Of a stretch of DNA of 45,257 nt, positions 6,631 to 15,222 are shown piece by piece (the stretch's first letter is position 1; each line of letters opens with the position of its first letter). The position numbers and the translations under genes are program-made. Below the pieces are notes generated by a model. It saw nothing but the letters and a program-made list of their open reading frames with translations, was not told where the DNA came from and did not search any database. This stretch comes from an uncultured Winogradskyella sp. (lineage in GTDB: Bacteria; Bacteroidota; Bacteroidia; Flavobacteriales; Flavobacteriaceae): contig NZ_CALGNH010000055.1 in NCBI RefSeq assembly GCF_937958655.1, positions 1 to 45,257 of the forward strand. Direction: 5' to 3'.

Positions 6631-7061
6631 TACAACCCAACGAACTTAGAGTAGGAAACTACGTTAAAGGCATAGATGATGCATATATAGACCGTGATAA
6701 TAAAATAAATGAAAACATATTTAGAGTCTCACTTATTGCTAAAGATGTCGTAAAGTTGGATATAGGTTTTGATGCAGTACAACGTTATGAACGTAATCCT
6801 ATAATTTCACCAAGTTTAAAAGAGCTAAAACCCATTCCCCTAACCGAACAATGGCTAATCGATTTTGGATTTGAAAATAAATACTGTGATGATGAAGATA
6901 ATCCTATTTATAAATTTAACAGTATTGAAATTGTAAAATTACTTTTTAAAGATAAGTTCAACTTATATGCTTCTTTTCCTTCTATAGAGATTAAACACAT
7001 CCACCAACTGCAAAACCTCTATTTCGCTTTGACTGGTGAGGAACTAAAACTGAATCAATGA
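6627..7061 (+). CDS. Hypothetical LQNLxFALTGxEL-family protein (144 aa)
   Basis: Divergent paralogue of the cassette gene at 1912-2289. Both have an N-terminal VGNYVK motif, a central IPLTEQWLIDFGFE block (about residues 70-85) and a C-terminal HQLQNLYFALTGEEL block (about 124-138). Function is unknown. I recall similar proteins in Bacteroidota phages, often near packaging or early genes. Coupled to both neighbours by ATGA overlaps. Confidence 0.75.
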   Translation: MIQPNELRVGNYVKGIDDAYIDRDNKINENIFRVSLIAKDVVKLDIGFDAVQRYERNPIISPSLKELKPIPLTEQWLIDFGFENKYCDDEDNPIYKFNSIEIVKLLFKDKFNLYASFPSIEIKHIHQLQNLYFALTGEELKLNQ

Positions 7062-7282
7062 GCAATATAGGAAATTATAAAAGCACACTAACATGGCGAA
7101 ATTTTCATAAAGCAAATGCAATTCGTAAAAAGTTGGAAGCTGAAATAAAAGAAGAAAAAATACTACTTAGTATTAATGCGGTTTCTAATGAAGATATCGA
7201 TATAATAAAAGAAAAAATAGAAAAGCTTAATATGTCTAGTCAAGACATGTTAGACTTTTATTGTTCCTCAACACTAAGCTGA
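7058..7282 (+). CDS. Hypothetical helical protein (74 aa)
   Basis: Unknown helical protein, last gene of the packaging-side cluster. It contains a charged coiled-coil-like segment (KLEAEIKEEKILL, then IIKEKIEKLNMSSQDML). Overlaps the previous gene by four bases. It is followed by about 160 bases with no gene that contain the promoter of the portal operon. Confidence 0.5.
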   Translation: MSNIGNYKSTLTWRNFHKANAIRKKLEAEIKEEKILLSINAVSNEDIDIIKEKIEKLNMSSQDMLDFYCSSTLS

Positions 7283-7359
7283 GGGTTTCCCTAACTAAAT
7301 AACTAAAGTTTCAAATAATGGAAAAATCAATTCACTACAAAGCTATGAATAATTTTACT

Positions 7360-7399
7360 ATTTAGAAATATTCTAAATAAACAAAAAATACTATATTTG
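7360..7399 (+). promoter_or_regulatory. Promoter of the head-tail operon with a palindromic operator
   Basis: A Bacteroidota -7 box TATATTTG (7392-7399) is preceded, after exactly 13 bases, by the palindrome ATTTAGAA-ATA-TTCTAAAT (7360-7378), which covers the usual -33 position. A near-identical pair is found at 23448-23487. Downstream, the probable 5' leader contains a perfect tandem TAGAGTGCC (7403-7411 and 7412-7420). The portal gene starts at 7442. Confidence 0.7.
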
Positions 7400-7441
7400 C
7401 AATAGAGTGCCTAGAGTGCCATTTACAAACCAATTCCTTAA

Positions 7442-8827
7442 ATGGCAAATAGGCTCAAAAAATGGTATGATAAACAGATGCTCAAGACAATTGACAAGGC
7501 ATCTTTACCCATTAATAACCAGTCCTTATCCTTTTTACCACCTACCACGTTTATAAATAAAGGCACACCCGTTTGGCAGAACTTTTCAGAGCTTAGATAT
7601 CTTCTTAATTGCTACTATGAAAATCCTGTAGTCAACGCCGTCATAAACATTAAAGCCGAAGCCTTTGCGAATATGCGCTTTAAGGTCAAGGATTTAAAGA
7701 GTGAAGAAATCATTCCTTTAGAGCAATACGATGCCGATGGTGGAAAGCTGAAAAAGTTATTAATCAAACCCAATCCATTGCAAACAGGGTCCGAATGGTT
7801 AAGACAGCTCAAAGTTAATTATGAAGTTTTTGGTAATGGTTATATATACGGAATGGTGCCTGTAGGCTGGGAAAGCAATTTTACTTACGAGGATATCCAA
7901 GTGCTTAACAACCTTCCACCCTATTGTGTAAGTCCAGTATTAACAGGTAATTGGTTAACAGCCACTACCAAATCGGACATCATACGTAAGTACGTGCTTA
8001 AAAACTTTAACAGTAAGCATAAGGATTTAGATCCTAATCTAGTGATGCACTTTAACAACGTCAATATCAAATTTGATAACGAGTTTACCCAAGGCAAGTC
8101 GGATTTATTGGCACTTACAAAACCCATCACCAACATCAAAAAGGCTTTTGAAGCTAGAAATGTGCTCATTGAACGTCGTGGTCCTCAAGGTGCATGGACA
8201 TCTGATTTAAAGGATGATGCTATGGGAAGTATTCCCCTGACAAATAACCAAATCGAAGATGTTCAGAAAGCATTTTCTAAGTATGGTTTAATGGAAGATC
8301 AATACACTCAGATTATTAGTAATATGCCATTAAAGTTTCATAAAACGGGATTCAACACTAAAGAGCTACTGCTTTTTGAAGAAGTGGAGAGCGATGCTAT
8401 CGCTATTGCCAATGCTAAAGGTGTACCAGAATTATTGGCTAAATATTACACCAAGGGCGGAACTTTCGAAAACCTAAACGCATCAGAAAAACGTCTGTAC
8501 GATTCTACCATTATACCAGAAACGGACGACTTTATGCAAAATTTTAACCACTTCTTTAAGACCTCAGAATTAGGAATTGAACTATTAGCGACTTACGATC
8601 ATCTCAACATCCTACAAGCCAACAAAAAAGAAGAAGCCCAAACTACAGAAAAGCATTCCCAGACCGCAGAACGTGCCTTTAGAAGTGGTGCTATTAACTA
8701 CAACAGCTATCTCACGGCCATTGGTTTACCACATAACGAAACCATTGGCGAAATGCATATCTGGGATTTATCCGCAGAACAGCTCAACGCTATTAACATA
8801 AAAACCGAAATCGCTCAAAATGAATAG
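7442..8827 (+). CDS. Portal protein
   Basis: Forms the dodecameric portal at the capsid vertex through which DNA is packaged and ejected. The sequence matches the HK97-type portal pattern: the N-terminal ELRYLLNCYYENPVVNAVIN segment (about residues 48-67), KPNPLQTGSEWLRQLKVNYEVFGNGYIY (about 107-135) typical of the clip/stem region, LALTKPITNIKKAFEARN, and the C-terminal FKTSELGIELL/ATYDHLNIL. At 461 aa it is normal length. First gene of the structural operon, followed by small genes, protease and capsid in the usual order. Confidence 0.88.
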   Translation: MANRLKKWYDKQMLKTIDKASLPINNQSLSFLPPTTFINKGTPVWQNFSELRYLLNCYYENPVVNAVINIKAEAFANMRFKVKDLKSEEIIPLEQYDADGGKLKKLLIKPNPLQTGSEWLRQLKVNYEVFGNGYIYGMVPVGWESNFTYEDIQVLNNLPPYCVSPVLTGNWLTATTKSDIIRKYVLKNFNSKHKDLDPNLVMHFNNVNIKFDNEFTQGKSDLLALTKPITNIKKAFEARNVLIERRGPQGAWTSDLKDDAMGSIPLTNNQIEDVQKAFSKYGLMEDQYTQIISNMPLKFHKTGFNTKELLLFEEVESDAIAIANAKGVPELLAKYYTKGGTFENLNASEKRLYDSTIIPETDDFMQNFNHFFKTSELGIELLATYDHLNILQANKKEEAQTTEKHSQTAERAFRSGAINYNSYLTAIGLPHNETIGEMHIWDLSAEQLNAINIKTEIAQNE

Positions 8828-8951
8828 TACAGTACTAAAAGGTCATATAGGAAACATGAATATTTCAATCTGTCCAATCACAGGTTACAAATATAATTTT
8901 CAGCCTTTTTATAAAAGAAAGACCAGAAGAGACCGCAGAAAAACAAAATGA
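8820..8951 (+). CDS. Small basic protein (43 aa)
   Basis: Hypothetical protein overlapping the portal gene end by eight bases. It has a CPITGYKYNFQPFYKRK segment and a strongly basic tail (KRKTRRDRRKTK), suggesting nucleic-acid or capsid contact. An internal Met13 is an alternative start. Support is modest: it fills the space between portal and the next small gene in the right frame and strand. Confidence 0.35.
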   Translation: MNSTVLKGHIGNMNISICPITGYKYNFQPFYKRKTRRDRRKTK

Positions 8952-8952
8952 T

Positions 8953-9081
8953 ATGGAATCGAAACTTGAAAAATTAAAAGCACTAAGGCGCAAAGCTGAA
9001 AAGAACGGTGATGAACGGTTGAAAGATTCCTTAGATAACAAGATAAAAATATTGTCCAACGCTAAAACTGTGACAAAATGA
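8953..9081 (+). CDS. Small charged helical protein (42 aa)
   Basis: Hypothetical, almost entirely Lys/Glu/Leu helix (MESKLEKLKALRRKAEKNG), probably a coiled coil. It ends in an ATGA overlap with the prohead protease gene, which supports expression. A short helical protein beside the protease could be a scaffold fragment, but this is only inferred from position. Confidence 0.4.
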   Translation: MESKLEKLKALRRKAEKNGDERLKDSLDNKIKILSNAKTVTK

Positions 9082-9884
9082 ACTACATCATCAAACAATA
9101 TCCGGATAAGAAGTTTACGGACAAGATGGACCAGACCAGGTTTATCAAAAAACATCTTGAGGAACTCAAAGAAATCAAAAAGGCAGAATACAAAACCAAT
9201 TCACAGCCTATCATTTCTGGTCTAAAAACTAAAATGTTCGAGCCTGAAATCGAGGATATCACATCCGATTTTATTGAAGTAAAAACGGTTATTAATTCCA
9301 CCAACATCATAGATAGTCATTTAGACTTGCATATGCCCAAGATTTGGAACAAAACGGTAAGCGACAATCCATATAGTCATCATTTAAAACAGCACGAGAA
9401 TAAGTTCGAGAGCGTCATCTCAAAAAAAGCTAAAAGTTACAACGAAGACTCAAACTTTAACCTATTAGGTCTAGATGTAGATTTTAAATGTGTGGCTAAT
9501 ATCAATCAATTCATATTAGAGCGTTCAAAGATACCTTTTATGTTCGACGCCTATAAAAATGGTGATGTAGACCAACATTCTGTAGGTATGCTCTATGTGG
9601 ATTTAGATATCGCCTACTACGATGAAGACAGTCAAAAGCAAATGGACTTCTTCAACGAAATGAAAGAAAAATCAGTAAACCCAGACGTTGCAGAAGAGTA
9701 TGGCTATTTCTGGGTCATTTACGAAGCCAAAAAAAGAGAGGGAAGCGCAGTTGTATTTGGCAGCAATAGCGTTACACCTACCCTTTGGGTAAAAAACTAT
9801 GAGCCGCAAAACAGCACTCAAAAAGAAGCCGCAAAAGCACTTCACGCCAGAAAACAATTAATTATTAATCATTTAAACAATTAA
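9078..9884 (+). CDS. Prohead protease (HK97-like serine protease)
   Basis: Maturation protease that cleaves the capsid delta domain. The sequence shows the family pattern: DFIEVKTVINSTNIIDSHLD (about residues 64-83), a His in HLKQHENKF (His106), the nucleophile region QHSVGMLYVDL (Ser168), and the late strand REGSAVVFGSNSVTPTL. An N-terminal basic extension of about 45 residues precedes the core. The gene lies directly before the capsid gene. A canonical His-Ser pair is visible; the third member of the triad is not obvious by eye. Confidence 0.75.
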   Translation: MNYIIKQYPDKKFTDKMDQTRFIKKHLEELKEIKKAEYKTNSQPIISGLKTKMFEPEIEDITSDFIEVKTVINSTNIIDSHLDLHMPKIWNKTVSDNPYSHHLKQHENKFESVISKKAKSYNEDSNFNLLGLDVDFKCVANINQFILERSKIPFMFDAYKNGDVDQHSVGMLYVDLDIAYYDEDSQKQMDFFNEMKEKSVNPDVAEEYGYFWVIYEAKKREGSAVVFGSNSVTPTLWVKNYEPQNSTQKEAAKALHARKQLIINHLNN

Positions 9885-9886
9885 AA

Positions 9887-11608
9887 ATGAAACTAAATTC
9901 AAAATTAAAAACAGCACTTCCATTTTTATTAAGTGTGTTGTTTTTTGTTGCATTGACCCTTTTAACTTCATCACCTGAAGTTGGCGGTATGGGTGCTATT
10001 TCTATGGCAACATTAATACCTATTTGGGGCAATATTAAAGACGGAACCTTTAAGGAACTTTCCGTAGATGAAATCGCAAAGCTATCTGACGAAGACCAAG
10101 CGAAGTATTTTTCGGATAAGGCTGCTAACGACCAGCAAAAATTAGATACGCTTAAAACCGAACTAGTTGGTTTGATTGCTAAGTCTAAAGCCGATTTGAT
10201 TTCTAAAGAGGATTTTAACACCGAACTAGAAAGTATCAAATCACAATTAAAAGCGATTGATGCTGAAAAGTTCAATAAGTTTAAAGAAACGCTTAAGAAA
10301 TTAGAAGAAATTTCAAAAACTCAAGGTACTGAACTAGCGAAATTAAAAGATGGTGGAATACCTACATCATCTAAAAACGCTTTCAAATCAGAAATTAAAA
10401 AAGCTTTAGAAAGTGAAGAATACAAAGAGTTTGTAGATTCTAACGGAAAAAAGAAAGCTTCTTTTAGTTTAAAAGCAGTATCTATTACAGATGATTACAC
10501 AGGTAATAGTCTAGTTCACATTACTTCAAGAGATAGCCGAGTAGTTGATCATCCTGAAGTAACACGATTGAACGTTAGAGACTTATTAACAGTAATTCCA
10601 ACTGATTTACCATACTTAGCATTTACAGAAGTTTATGACTGGGATAGAAGCACTGGTACAATAGGTGAAAACGGTGAACTAGCAGAATCTAGTTTTAAAG
10701 TAAGAGAAGCACAAGTAGATGCTAAACGTATAGGTACGCATATACCACTATCTAAAAGAATGCTTCGATCTGCATCTTTTGTCTTAGGTCACATTATGCA
10801 GAAAATGCCAGCAATGGTGAGATATCAAGAGGATTTCCAATTATTATATGGTGATGGAAATGGTGATAATGTATTGGGTGTTGACAAAAAAGCACAAGAT
10901 TTCGCAACATTAATAAATACATCTATAACAGGTACCGCTGGTTCAATTGCTTCAGTTGCAACTTACGATGGTGGTGCAAAAGCTTTAATCACTTTTGCAG
11001 CTAATCAAAACCTTAATAATGGTGATACTATTACTATTGCAAATGCTACGGCTGGTGCATATAACGCGTCACATACAGCAATTGTAAAAAGTCCAACAGA
11101 AATTTTAATAGAATTAGCTTATGTAGCCGAATCCGATACGTCTGAATGGACATTTACGGTTAACAGTCCGTTTAAAGATTCTATTGAAGCCGCTCAAGAA
11201 ATCGATGTACTTAAAGTCGCTAAAACTTTAGTAACTGCACAAGAGTATATGGCCACAGGTATTGTGCTCAATCCTATAGATGCAACCAAAATCGAGACGC
11301 TTAAAGGTAACGACGAGCATTACATCGATGTACAGCGTTTAGAAAATGGTGTGTTGACTATTGGCGGATTGCCCGTTGTAGAAACAACAGCAATGCCAGC
11401 AGGTAAGTTTATCGTTGGTGATTGGGTATTGGCAGCAGCTTTAGCGCAATTTTCAGAATTGACCTTGGAATTTTCAGAAAGCACTCAAGAAAAACTCAAG
11501 AATATGGTTGAAGCCATAATTCAAGAGGAAGTCTTGTTCCCAATTTACAACCCTTATATGTTCGTTAAAGGAAACTTTACAACAGCTAAGGCAGCAATCG
11601 GTGTATAA
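9887..11608 (+). CDS. Major capsid protein (HK97 fold)
   Basis: Builds the icosahedral shell. Residues about 50-160 form a Lys/Glu-rich coiled coil typical of the N-terminal delta (scaffold) domain, ending near GGIPTSSKNAF. The core starts around 185 (ASFSLKAVSITDDYTGNSL) and includes DLPYLAFTEVYDWDRSTGTIGE and the P-domain helix SKRMLRSASFVLGHIMQKMPA. An insertion of about 50 residues (about 343-398) resembles a small beta domain. Unusually, residues 10-45 are hydrophobic (LPFLLSVLFFVALTLLTSS). 573 aa is long for the family. Confidence 0.85.
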   Translation: MKLNSKLKTALPFLLSVLFFVALTLLTSSPEVGGMGAISMATLIPIWGNIKDGTFKELSVDEIAKLSDEDQAKYFSDKAANDQQKLDTLKTELVGLIAKSKADLISKEDFNTELESIKSQLKAIDAEKFNKFKETLKKLEEISKTQGTELAKLKDGGIPTSSKNAFKSEIKKALESEEYKEFVDSNGKKKASFSLKAVSITDDYTGNSLVHITSRDSRVVDHPEVTRLNVRDLLTVIPTDLPYLAFTEVYDWDRSTGTIGENGELAESSFKVREAQVDAKRIGTHIPLSKRMLRSASFVLGHIMQKMPAMVRYQEDFQLLYGDGNGDNVLGVDKKAQDFATLINTSITGTAGSIASVATYDGGAKALITFAANQNLNNGDTITIANATAGAYNASHTAIVKSPTEILIELAYVAESDTSEWTFTVNSPFKDSIEAAQEIDVLKVAKTLVTAQEYMATGIVLNPIDATKIETLKGNDEHYIDVQRLENGVLTIGGLPVVETTAMPAGKFIVGDWVLAAALAQFSELTLEFSESTQEKLKNMVEAIIQEEVLFPIYNPYMFVKGNFTTAKAAIGV

Positions 11609-11949
11609 TGGGAAAGTTGATTTTTGAAGGTGATGATAAAACACTAAAAATCGTTTACAAGTCTAACAGACTTCGTGTTAAAAAATACGGTTTAACAGTG
11701 TGCATGGAAACTGAAGAAGGCGCCATGATAATACCTTCCGAAGAATCACCAGAAACAGAAGGAGAAGAATCTCAAGAAGAATCTCAAGAAGAATCTCAAC
11801 CATATCCATACCAAGGTACTCCATATTTAGAAGTGATTGCTTTGGTTAATGCAGTGACAACTCTTGAAGAACTTGCGGTTTTTGAATCCGACACGAGAGT
11901 AACGGTACAAACTGCCGTAGAAACAAAAAGAGCCGAAATATCGGCATAA
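11608..11949 (+). CDS. Hypothetical head protein with EESQ repeats (113 aa)
   Basis: Small protein sharing one base with the capsid stop. The N-terminal part is beta-rich (LIFEGDDKTLKIVYKSNRLRV). The middle has an acidic low-complexity tract with three EESQ copies encoded by a 12-base DNA repeat (about 11764-11800). The C-terminal helix (VIALVNAVTTLEELAVFESD) resembles short domains in capsid-associated Bacteroidota phage proteins. It may be a head decoration or joining protein; this is inferred from position. Confidence 0.6.
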   Translation: MGKLIFEGDDKTLKIVYKSNRLRVKKYGLTVCMETEEGAMIIPSEESPETEGEESQEESQEESQPYPYQGTPYLEVIALVNAVTTLEELAVFESDTRVTVQTAVETKRAEISA

Positions 11950-11952
11950 CAA

Positions 11953-12591
11953 ATGATTACAACTAGAGCATATTTCACGCTTAATTCTGAACTACCGTTT
12001 GTATCGGATGATGTTCCTAGCGCAAGTCTCGTTGGTAATATATCCGAAGCAGACAATGCCATAAAACGCTATGAGCCAGAAATCCTAACAAAAACTTTAG
12101 GATATCCACTTAAAAAAGCATTTATGGACCAGTTCGATTATAACTCGCAAACCAATTTGAATACCATAAAAGATGACGCAGACCAAAAATGGAAAGATTT
12201 GCTTAAGGGTAAAACTTACACCATGTACGGTAAAACGGTCATTTGGCGAGGTATCATATTTACTGACGAGGACGTTGATCGTAGCTTCATTACTAATTAC
12301 GTGTATTGCAAATGGTTAGAAAAAGATACGAGCAAGCACCTTGGCGTAGGGTTGAGCAAACCAAAAGCCAAGGGCTCGACTCGTGTACGTCCAACCTATA
12401 AGTACACCGAAGCTTATAACGAATTTGTAAGTATGGTAGTCGGCAACTATTGCCATGGTAATAGCGATGTTATCGGTACAGGTGAAAGAAGTCTTTATGA
12501 GTTTTTAAACGATATGAACGAACTAGATGCTAGTACGTACCCAAATTGGTTGCCAAAAGCATTTAGTAAAGTCAATGTGTTTAGTCTATGA
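11953..12591 (+). CDS. Head-tail connector-like protein (212 aa)
   Basis: Placed where the adaptor (head completion) protein is expected. The sequence has ISEADNAIKRYEPEILTKTLGYPL, FITNYVYCKWLEKDTS and a conserved-looking RPTYKYTEAYNEFVSM block, a pattern I associate with Bacteroidota phage DUF6712-like connectors. Mostly alpha-helical. The call is by pattern and neighbourhood, not by a defined motif. Four-base overlap with the next gene. Confidence 0.6.
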   Translation: MITTRAYFTLNSELPFVSDDVPSASLVGNISEADNAIKRYEPEILTKTLGYPLKKAFMDQFDYNSQTNLNTIKDDADQKWKDLLKGKTYTMYGKTVIWRGIIFTDEDVDRSFITNYVYCKWLEKDTSKHLGVGLSKPKAKGSTRVRPTYKYTEAYNEFVSMVVGNYCHGNSDVIGTGERSLYEFLNDMNELDASTYPNWLPKAFSKVNVFSL

Positions 12592-13091
12592 TACAGTTAG
12601 AGGATAGATTTATTGAGGTGTTCGATACCATTCCAAACATTACATTTCAAGGTGTAAACCTTAAAAGTAAGTACGATTTTGGTACCGAAACCGATTGCAT
12701 ACGTTTTTTAACTGTGAACAGCAAGGGCAAAGATAAATACCCTTTGATTTGGTTAGAAACACCAATCAATCTAAAAGGTAAAGAGCCTTTGTTTAACACA
12801 GGTCTAAAATTCATTCTGGCATATCCAACGGAAGCTCAAATGGAAAACAGACAGCGTTTACAGACCTATTTTAAAGACGTTTTAGACCCGTTGTACGCTT
12901 ATGTAATTACCGCTTTGCAACAATGTGGCTTTGTAAGGTTTATTAACCAGAAGCAAAACACGTTTGCCAGGCATTACAATTACACCAACGTTACCGAGGA
13001 TAAAACCGAACTCGACCTATGGGATGCCATAGTATTTGGTAGAGCATGCGAAATCAACTCAAGTTGTGATATAAAAACAATTAATTATTAA
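12588..13091 (+). CDS. Putative tail completion or neck protein (167 aa)
   Basis: Small mixed alpha/beta protein: MIQLEDRFIEVFDTIPNI at the N-terminus, PLIWLETPINLKG, then LQTYFKDVLDPLYAYVITAL. This layout resembles minor tail proteins that terminate the tail tube, encoded between connector and tail tube. I cannot name a family. The C-terminal DLWDAIVFGRACEINSSCDIKTINY fits the beta/beta/alpha end of such proteins. Confidence 0.5.
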   Translation: MIQLEDRFIEVFDTIPNITFQGVNLKSKYDFGTETDCIRFLTVNSKGKDKYPLIWLETPINLKGKEPLFNTGLKFILAYPTEAQMENRQRLQTYFKDVLDPLYAYVITALQQCGFVRFINQKQNTFARHYNYTNVTEDKTELDLWDAIVFGRACEINSSCDIKTINY

Positions 13092-13103
13092 AATCATAAA
13101 ACA

Positions 13104-13985
13104 ATGATAAACGATAGATGCGGAACTACTACAGGTTCCCAAAAAAAAACAGGTGCGGACAAGCAATGCTTAACCAAACCAACTGTAGGCTATGCCTTAG
13201 CAAAGTCGTCTCAAGCGTTTGCCGATGCAGCAGCATTTAGAAGTAAAACAGCCTGGGATACTGCCAAACAAGCAGAGGATGTCATCATCATGTATTTAAT
13301 AGATACCTCTGAACTTGCTAATGTTGACCCATCGTATTACGAAGGTAGAATCTCCAAGATTGAAACTAAAGAAGGTCGTAAGGGATTACGAGTAAAACAT
13401 CTTTTAGGGTATTGTTCCCATGGTGCTTTGTTAAGCTATAAAGAAAGTGAGTACAACTACATCTATGAATTTACTGAAGACGGTTTAGTTAAAGGTATAG
13501 AGCAAACAGATGGAACAATTAAAGGTCAGGAACTAAGTAATTTCTTAGTGGGAATTGCCCAAGAACCAGTTATTGAAGGTGATCCTCAGCATTGCTTTGT
13601 AGAGATGATCTATGCTGACCCTAACGAAATGTCTAATAACGGAGCTGAAGTTAAGCCAGACTTTAATGTATTAAAGTACAAGGGTGTTTATCCAGCAACC
13701 TTAACAGTAGTTGGTTCGCCATCTGCTACGGAATTGGTAGTAAGAGCGACTTACGGTTGTGATGGCAAACCTTTAACCGGATTAACACTTTCAGACTTTG
13801 TGCTTAAAAATGGTTCTGGTACAGCACAGACACCAGACAGTGTTAGTGCTGGTACAGGTGATGATGCCAACCTTTATACGTTCGTTGATACGGATTTAGC
13901 TACAGGTACTATTGAGACGATTATCGTATCACAAACCTTGGCAATGTTTGGTACGGAAGAAGCCGTTGCATTTACAGTAAGTTAA
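13104..13985 (+). CDS. Probable major tail tube protein with C-terminal Ig-like domain
   Basis: Probably builds the tail tube. The N-terminal two thirds include AWDTAKQAEDVIIMYLIDTSEL, KIETKEGRKGLRVKHLLGY and EFTEDGLVKGIEQTDG, a beta-rich pattern fitting a tube fold. Residues about 205-293 (TLTVVGSPSATELVVRATYG to the end) look like an Ig-like or fibronectin-like domain, a common tail-tube decoration. Position before tail genes and the tape measure supports the call. Confidence 0.65.
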   Translation: MINDRCGTTTGSQKKTGADKQCLTKPTVGYALAKSSQAFADAAAFRSKTAWDTAKQAEDVIIMYLIDTSELANVDPSYYEGRISKIETKEGRKGLRVKHLLGYCSHGALLSYKESEYNYIYEFTEDGLVKGIEQTDGTIKGQELSNFLVGIAQEPVIEGDPQHCFVEMIYADPNEMSNNGAEVKPDFNVLKYKGVYPATLTVVGSPSATELVVRATYGCDGKPLTGLTLSDFVLKNGSGTAQTPDSVSAGTGDDANLYTFVDTDLATGTIETIIVSQTLAMFGTEEAVAFTVS

Positions 13986-14003
13986 ATTTAAAATCCAAAA
14001 ACA

Positions 14004-14156
14004 ATGAGCAAATTAAGAAGCTATAAAGGCAGAACATTTAGAGAAGGCTACAACCCAACAAAGGCAGAGTTTAAGAAAAGCCACGGAAAATTCTATTCCG
14101 AGGAAGAACTAGAAGAGGCCTTTAAAGTGTTGCAAGGTAAAGAGGACAAAAAGTAA
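14004..14156 (+). CDS. Hypothetical basic protein (50 aa)
   Basis: Small protein MSKLRSYKGRTFREGYNPTK, basic in its first half and an acidic/basic helix (YSEEELEEAFKVLQGKEDKK) in the second. No family recognised. It sits in the tail operon between the tail tube and a minor structural gene, in the correct strand and with tight spacing. Confidence 0.5.
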   Translation: MSKLRSYKGRTFREGYNPTKAEFKKSHGKFYSEEELEEAFKVLQGKEDKK

Positions 14157-14164
14157 AATGATGC

Positions 14165-14641
14165 ATGGCCACACTTCAACAGCAACTTGCAAGGGTGCAG
14201 AAGTTAACGCCAACGCATATGAGCAATGTACTTTTTGAATATCTCAAATCCTTAGAAGATGAAATGGCGGAACTCAACCGCCAACAACTCTTTAAAAAGA
14301 GTGAGGATATATTCGGACAGCCTTTGGGAACATACTCAAGGGCTACCGAATACATCACCACAAACGAGGCTTTACTTGGTAAGGAAACTATTATAAAGCG
14401 TGAGGGCGAACCCTACGATTTTAAACAGACTGGTGTATTTCTACCGTCCATTTTCGCAAAGGTGGTAAATCAACAAGTAATTTTTGGTAGTACAGATCCA
14501 AAGCTCAGTGAGATTTTCGACAACATAAGGCTAAAGAGTAAATCCTTTTTTGGGCTTCAGGATGTTAACAAAGTATTTATACTGCAAGAGCGTGTCCTAC
14601 CCTATTTACAGAATTATATCCGCAAGGAACTAAAACTATGA
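14165..14641 (+). CDS. Putative minor tail or morphogenesis protein (158 aa)
   Basis: Helical N-terminus (VQKLTPTHMSNVLFEYLKSLEDEMAE), then a section with FLPSIFAKVVNQQVIFGSTD and a C-terminal LSEIFDNIRLKSKSFFGLQD. The alternating strand pattern resembles HK97 gp10-like neck proteins, but I cannot confirm it. It overlaps the next gene by ATGA. Starts ATG at 14165; two upstream ATGs are out of frame. Confidence 0.5.
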   Translation: MATLQQQLARVQKLTPTHMSNVLFEYLKSLEDEMAELNRQQLFKKSEDIFGQPLGTYSRATEYITTNEALLGKETIIKREGEPYDFKQTGVFLPSIFAKVVNQQVIFGSTDPKLSEIFDNIRLKSKSFFGLQDVNKVFILQERVLPYLQNYIRKELKL

Positions 14642-15222
14642 CCTATACCTATACTTCATTAGACACCGTACCGCTAAAGCTGTTCTTTCAGGCTTTAAGC
14701 ACTAATGATGCGTCGTTATTAAGCAACAATAAGGACGACCTGTTGCGGATGCCAGAAGTATTAAAGCAACTAAAAGCAGATTTTGAACAGTTAGATCCTA
14801 ACAACAAAATCCAAAAAACCTTTAGAACGCTAAAAGAAATAGAGGAATACAGGTCACAGTACAACGGTATTCAGTTTGCTATCGAAGCTTTAAGATTTGA
14901 TAGAGATTTAGACCTAGAAAACCAATTGCGTGAGTTTGGTTTTAAACTCACAGAAGACAACTTTATCAATAACCTCGATGTTATAAAAAATGAAAGTCAA
15001 GCGTTGCTCATGTTCATCGAAGAACTAGAAGTGTTGCTACCAAAGCACAACGATAAAAAAGCAAGCAACATAGATGAAGTGATACTAGGCTATTCAAGCT
15101 ACACCAATCTACAATATACAGACACCAATAGCATCACAGTAACACAGTTCTATGCACTAAAAAAGGTGTTTGACGAAAAACTAAAAACTGCACGAGAACA
15201 GGCTCGTAAAAACAAAAGATAA
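14638..15222 (+). CDS. Putative tail assembly chaperone (194 aa)
   Basis: Positioned between tail tube genes and the tape measure, where tail assembly chaperones are normally encoded. Predicted mostly helical with acidic and hydrophobic stretches (NQLREFGFKLTEDNF, ALLMFIEELEVLLPK). No frameshift extension is evident. It overlaps the tape measure start by one base. Chaperone function is inferred from synteny. Confidence 0.5.
   Translation: MTYTYTSLDTVPLKLFFQALSTNDASLLSNNKDDLLRMPEVLKQLKADFEQLDPNNKIQKTFRTLKEIEEYRSQYNGIQFAIEALRFDRDLDLENQLREFGFKLTEDNFINNLDVIKNESQALLMFIEELEVLLPKHNDKKASNIDEVILGYSSYTNLQYTDTNSITVTQFYALKKVFDEKLKTAREQARKNKR

Noticed and set aside
11764..11800. Tandem 12-base repeat in the gene at 11608
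   Set aside because: It encodes EESQ repeats in frame, so it is protein low complexity rather than a regulatory repeat.
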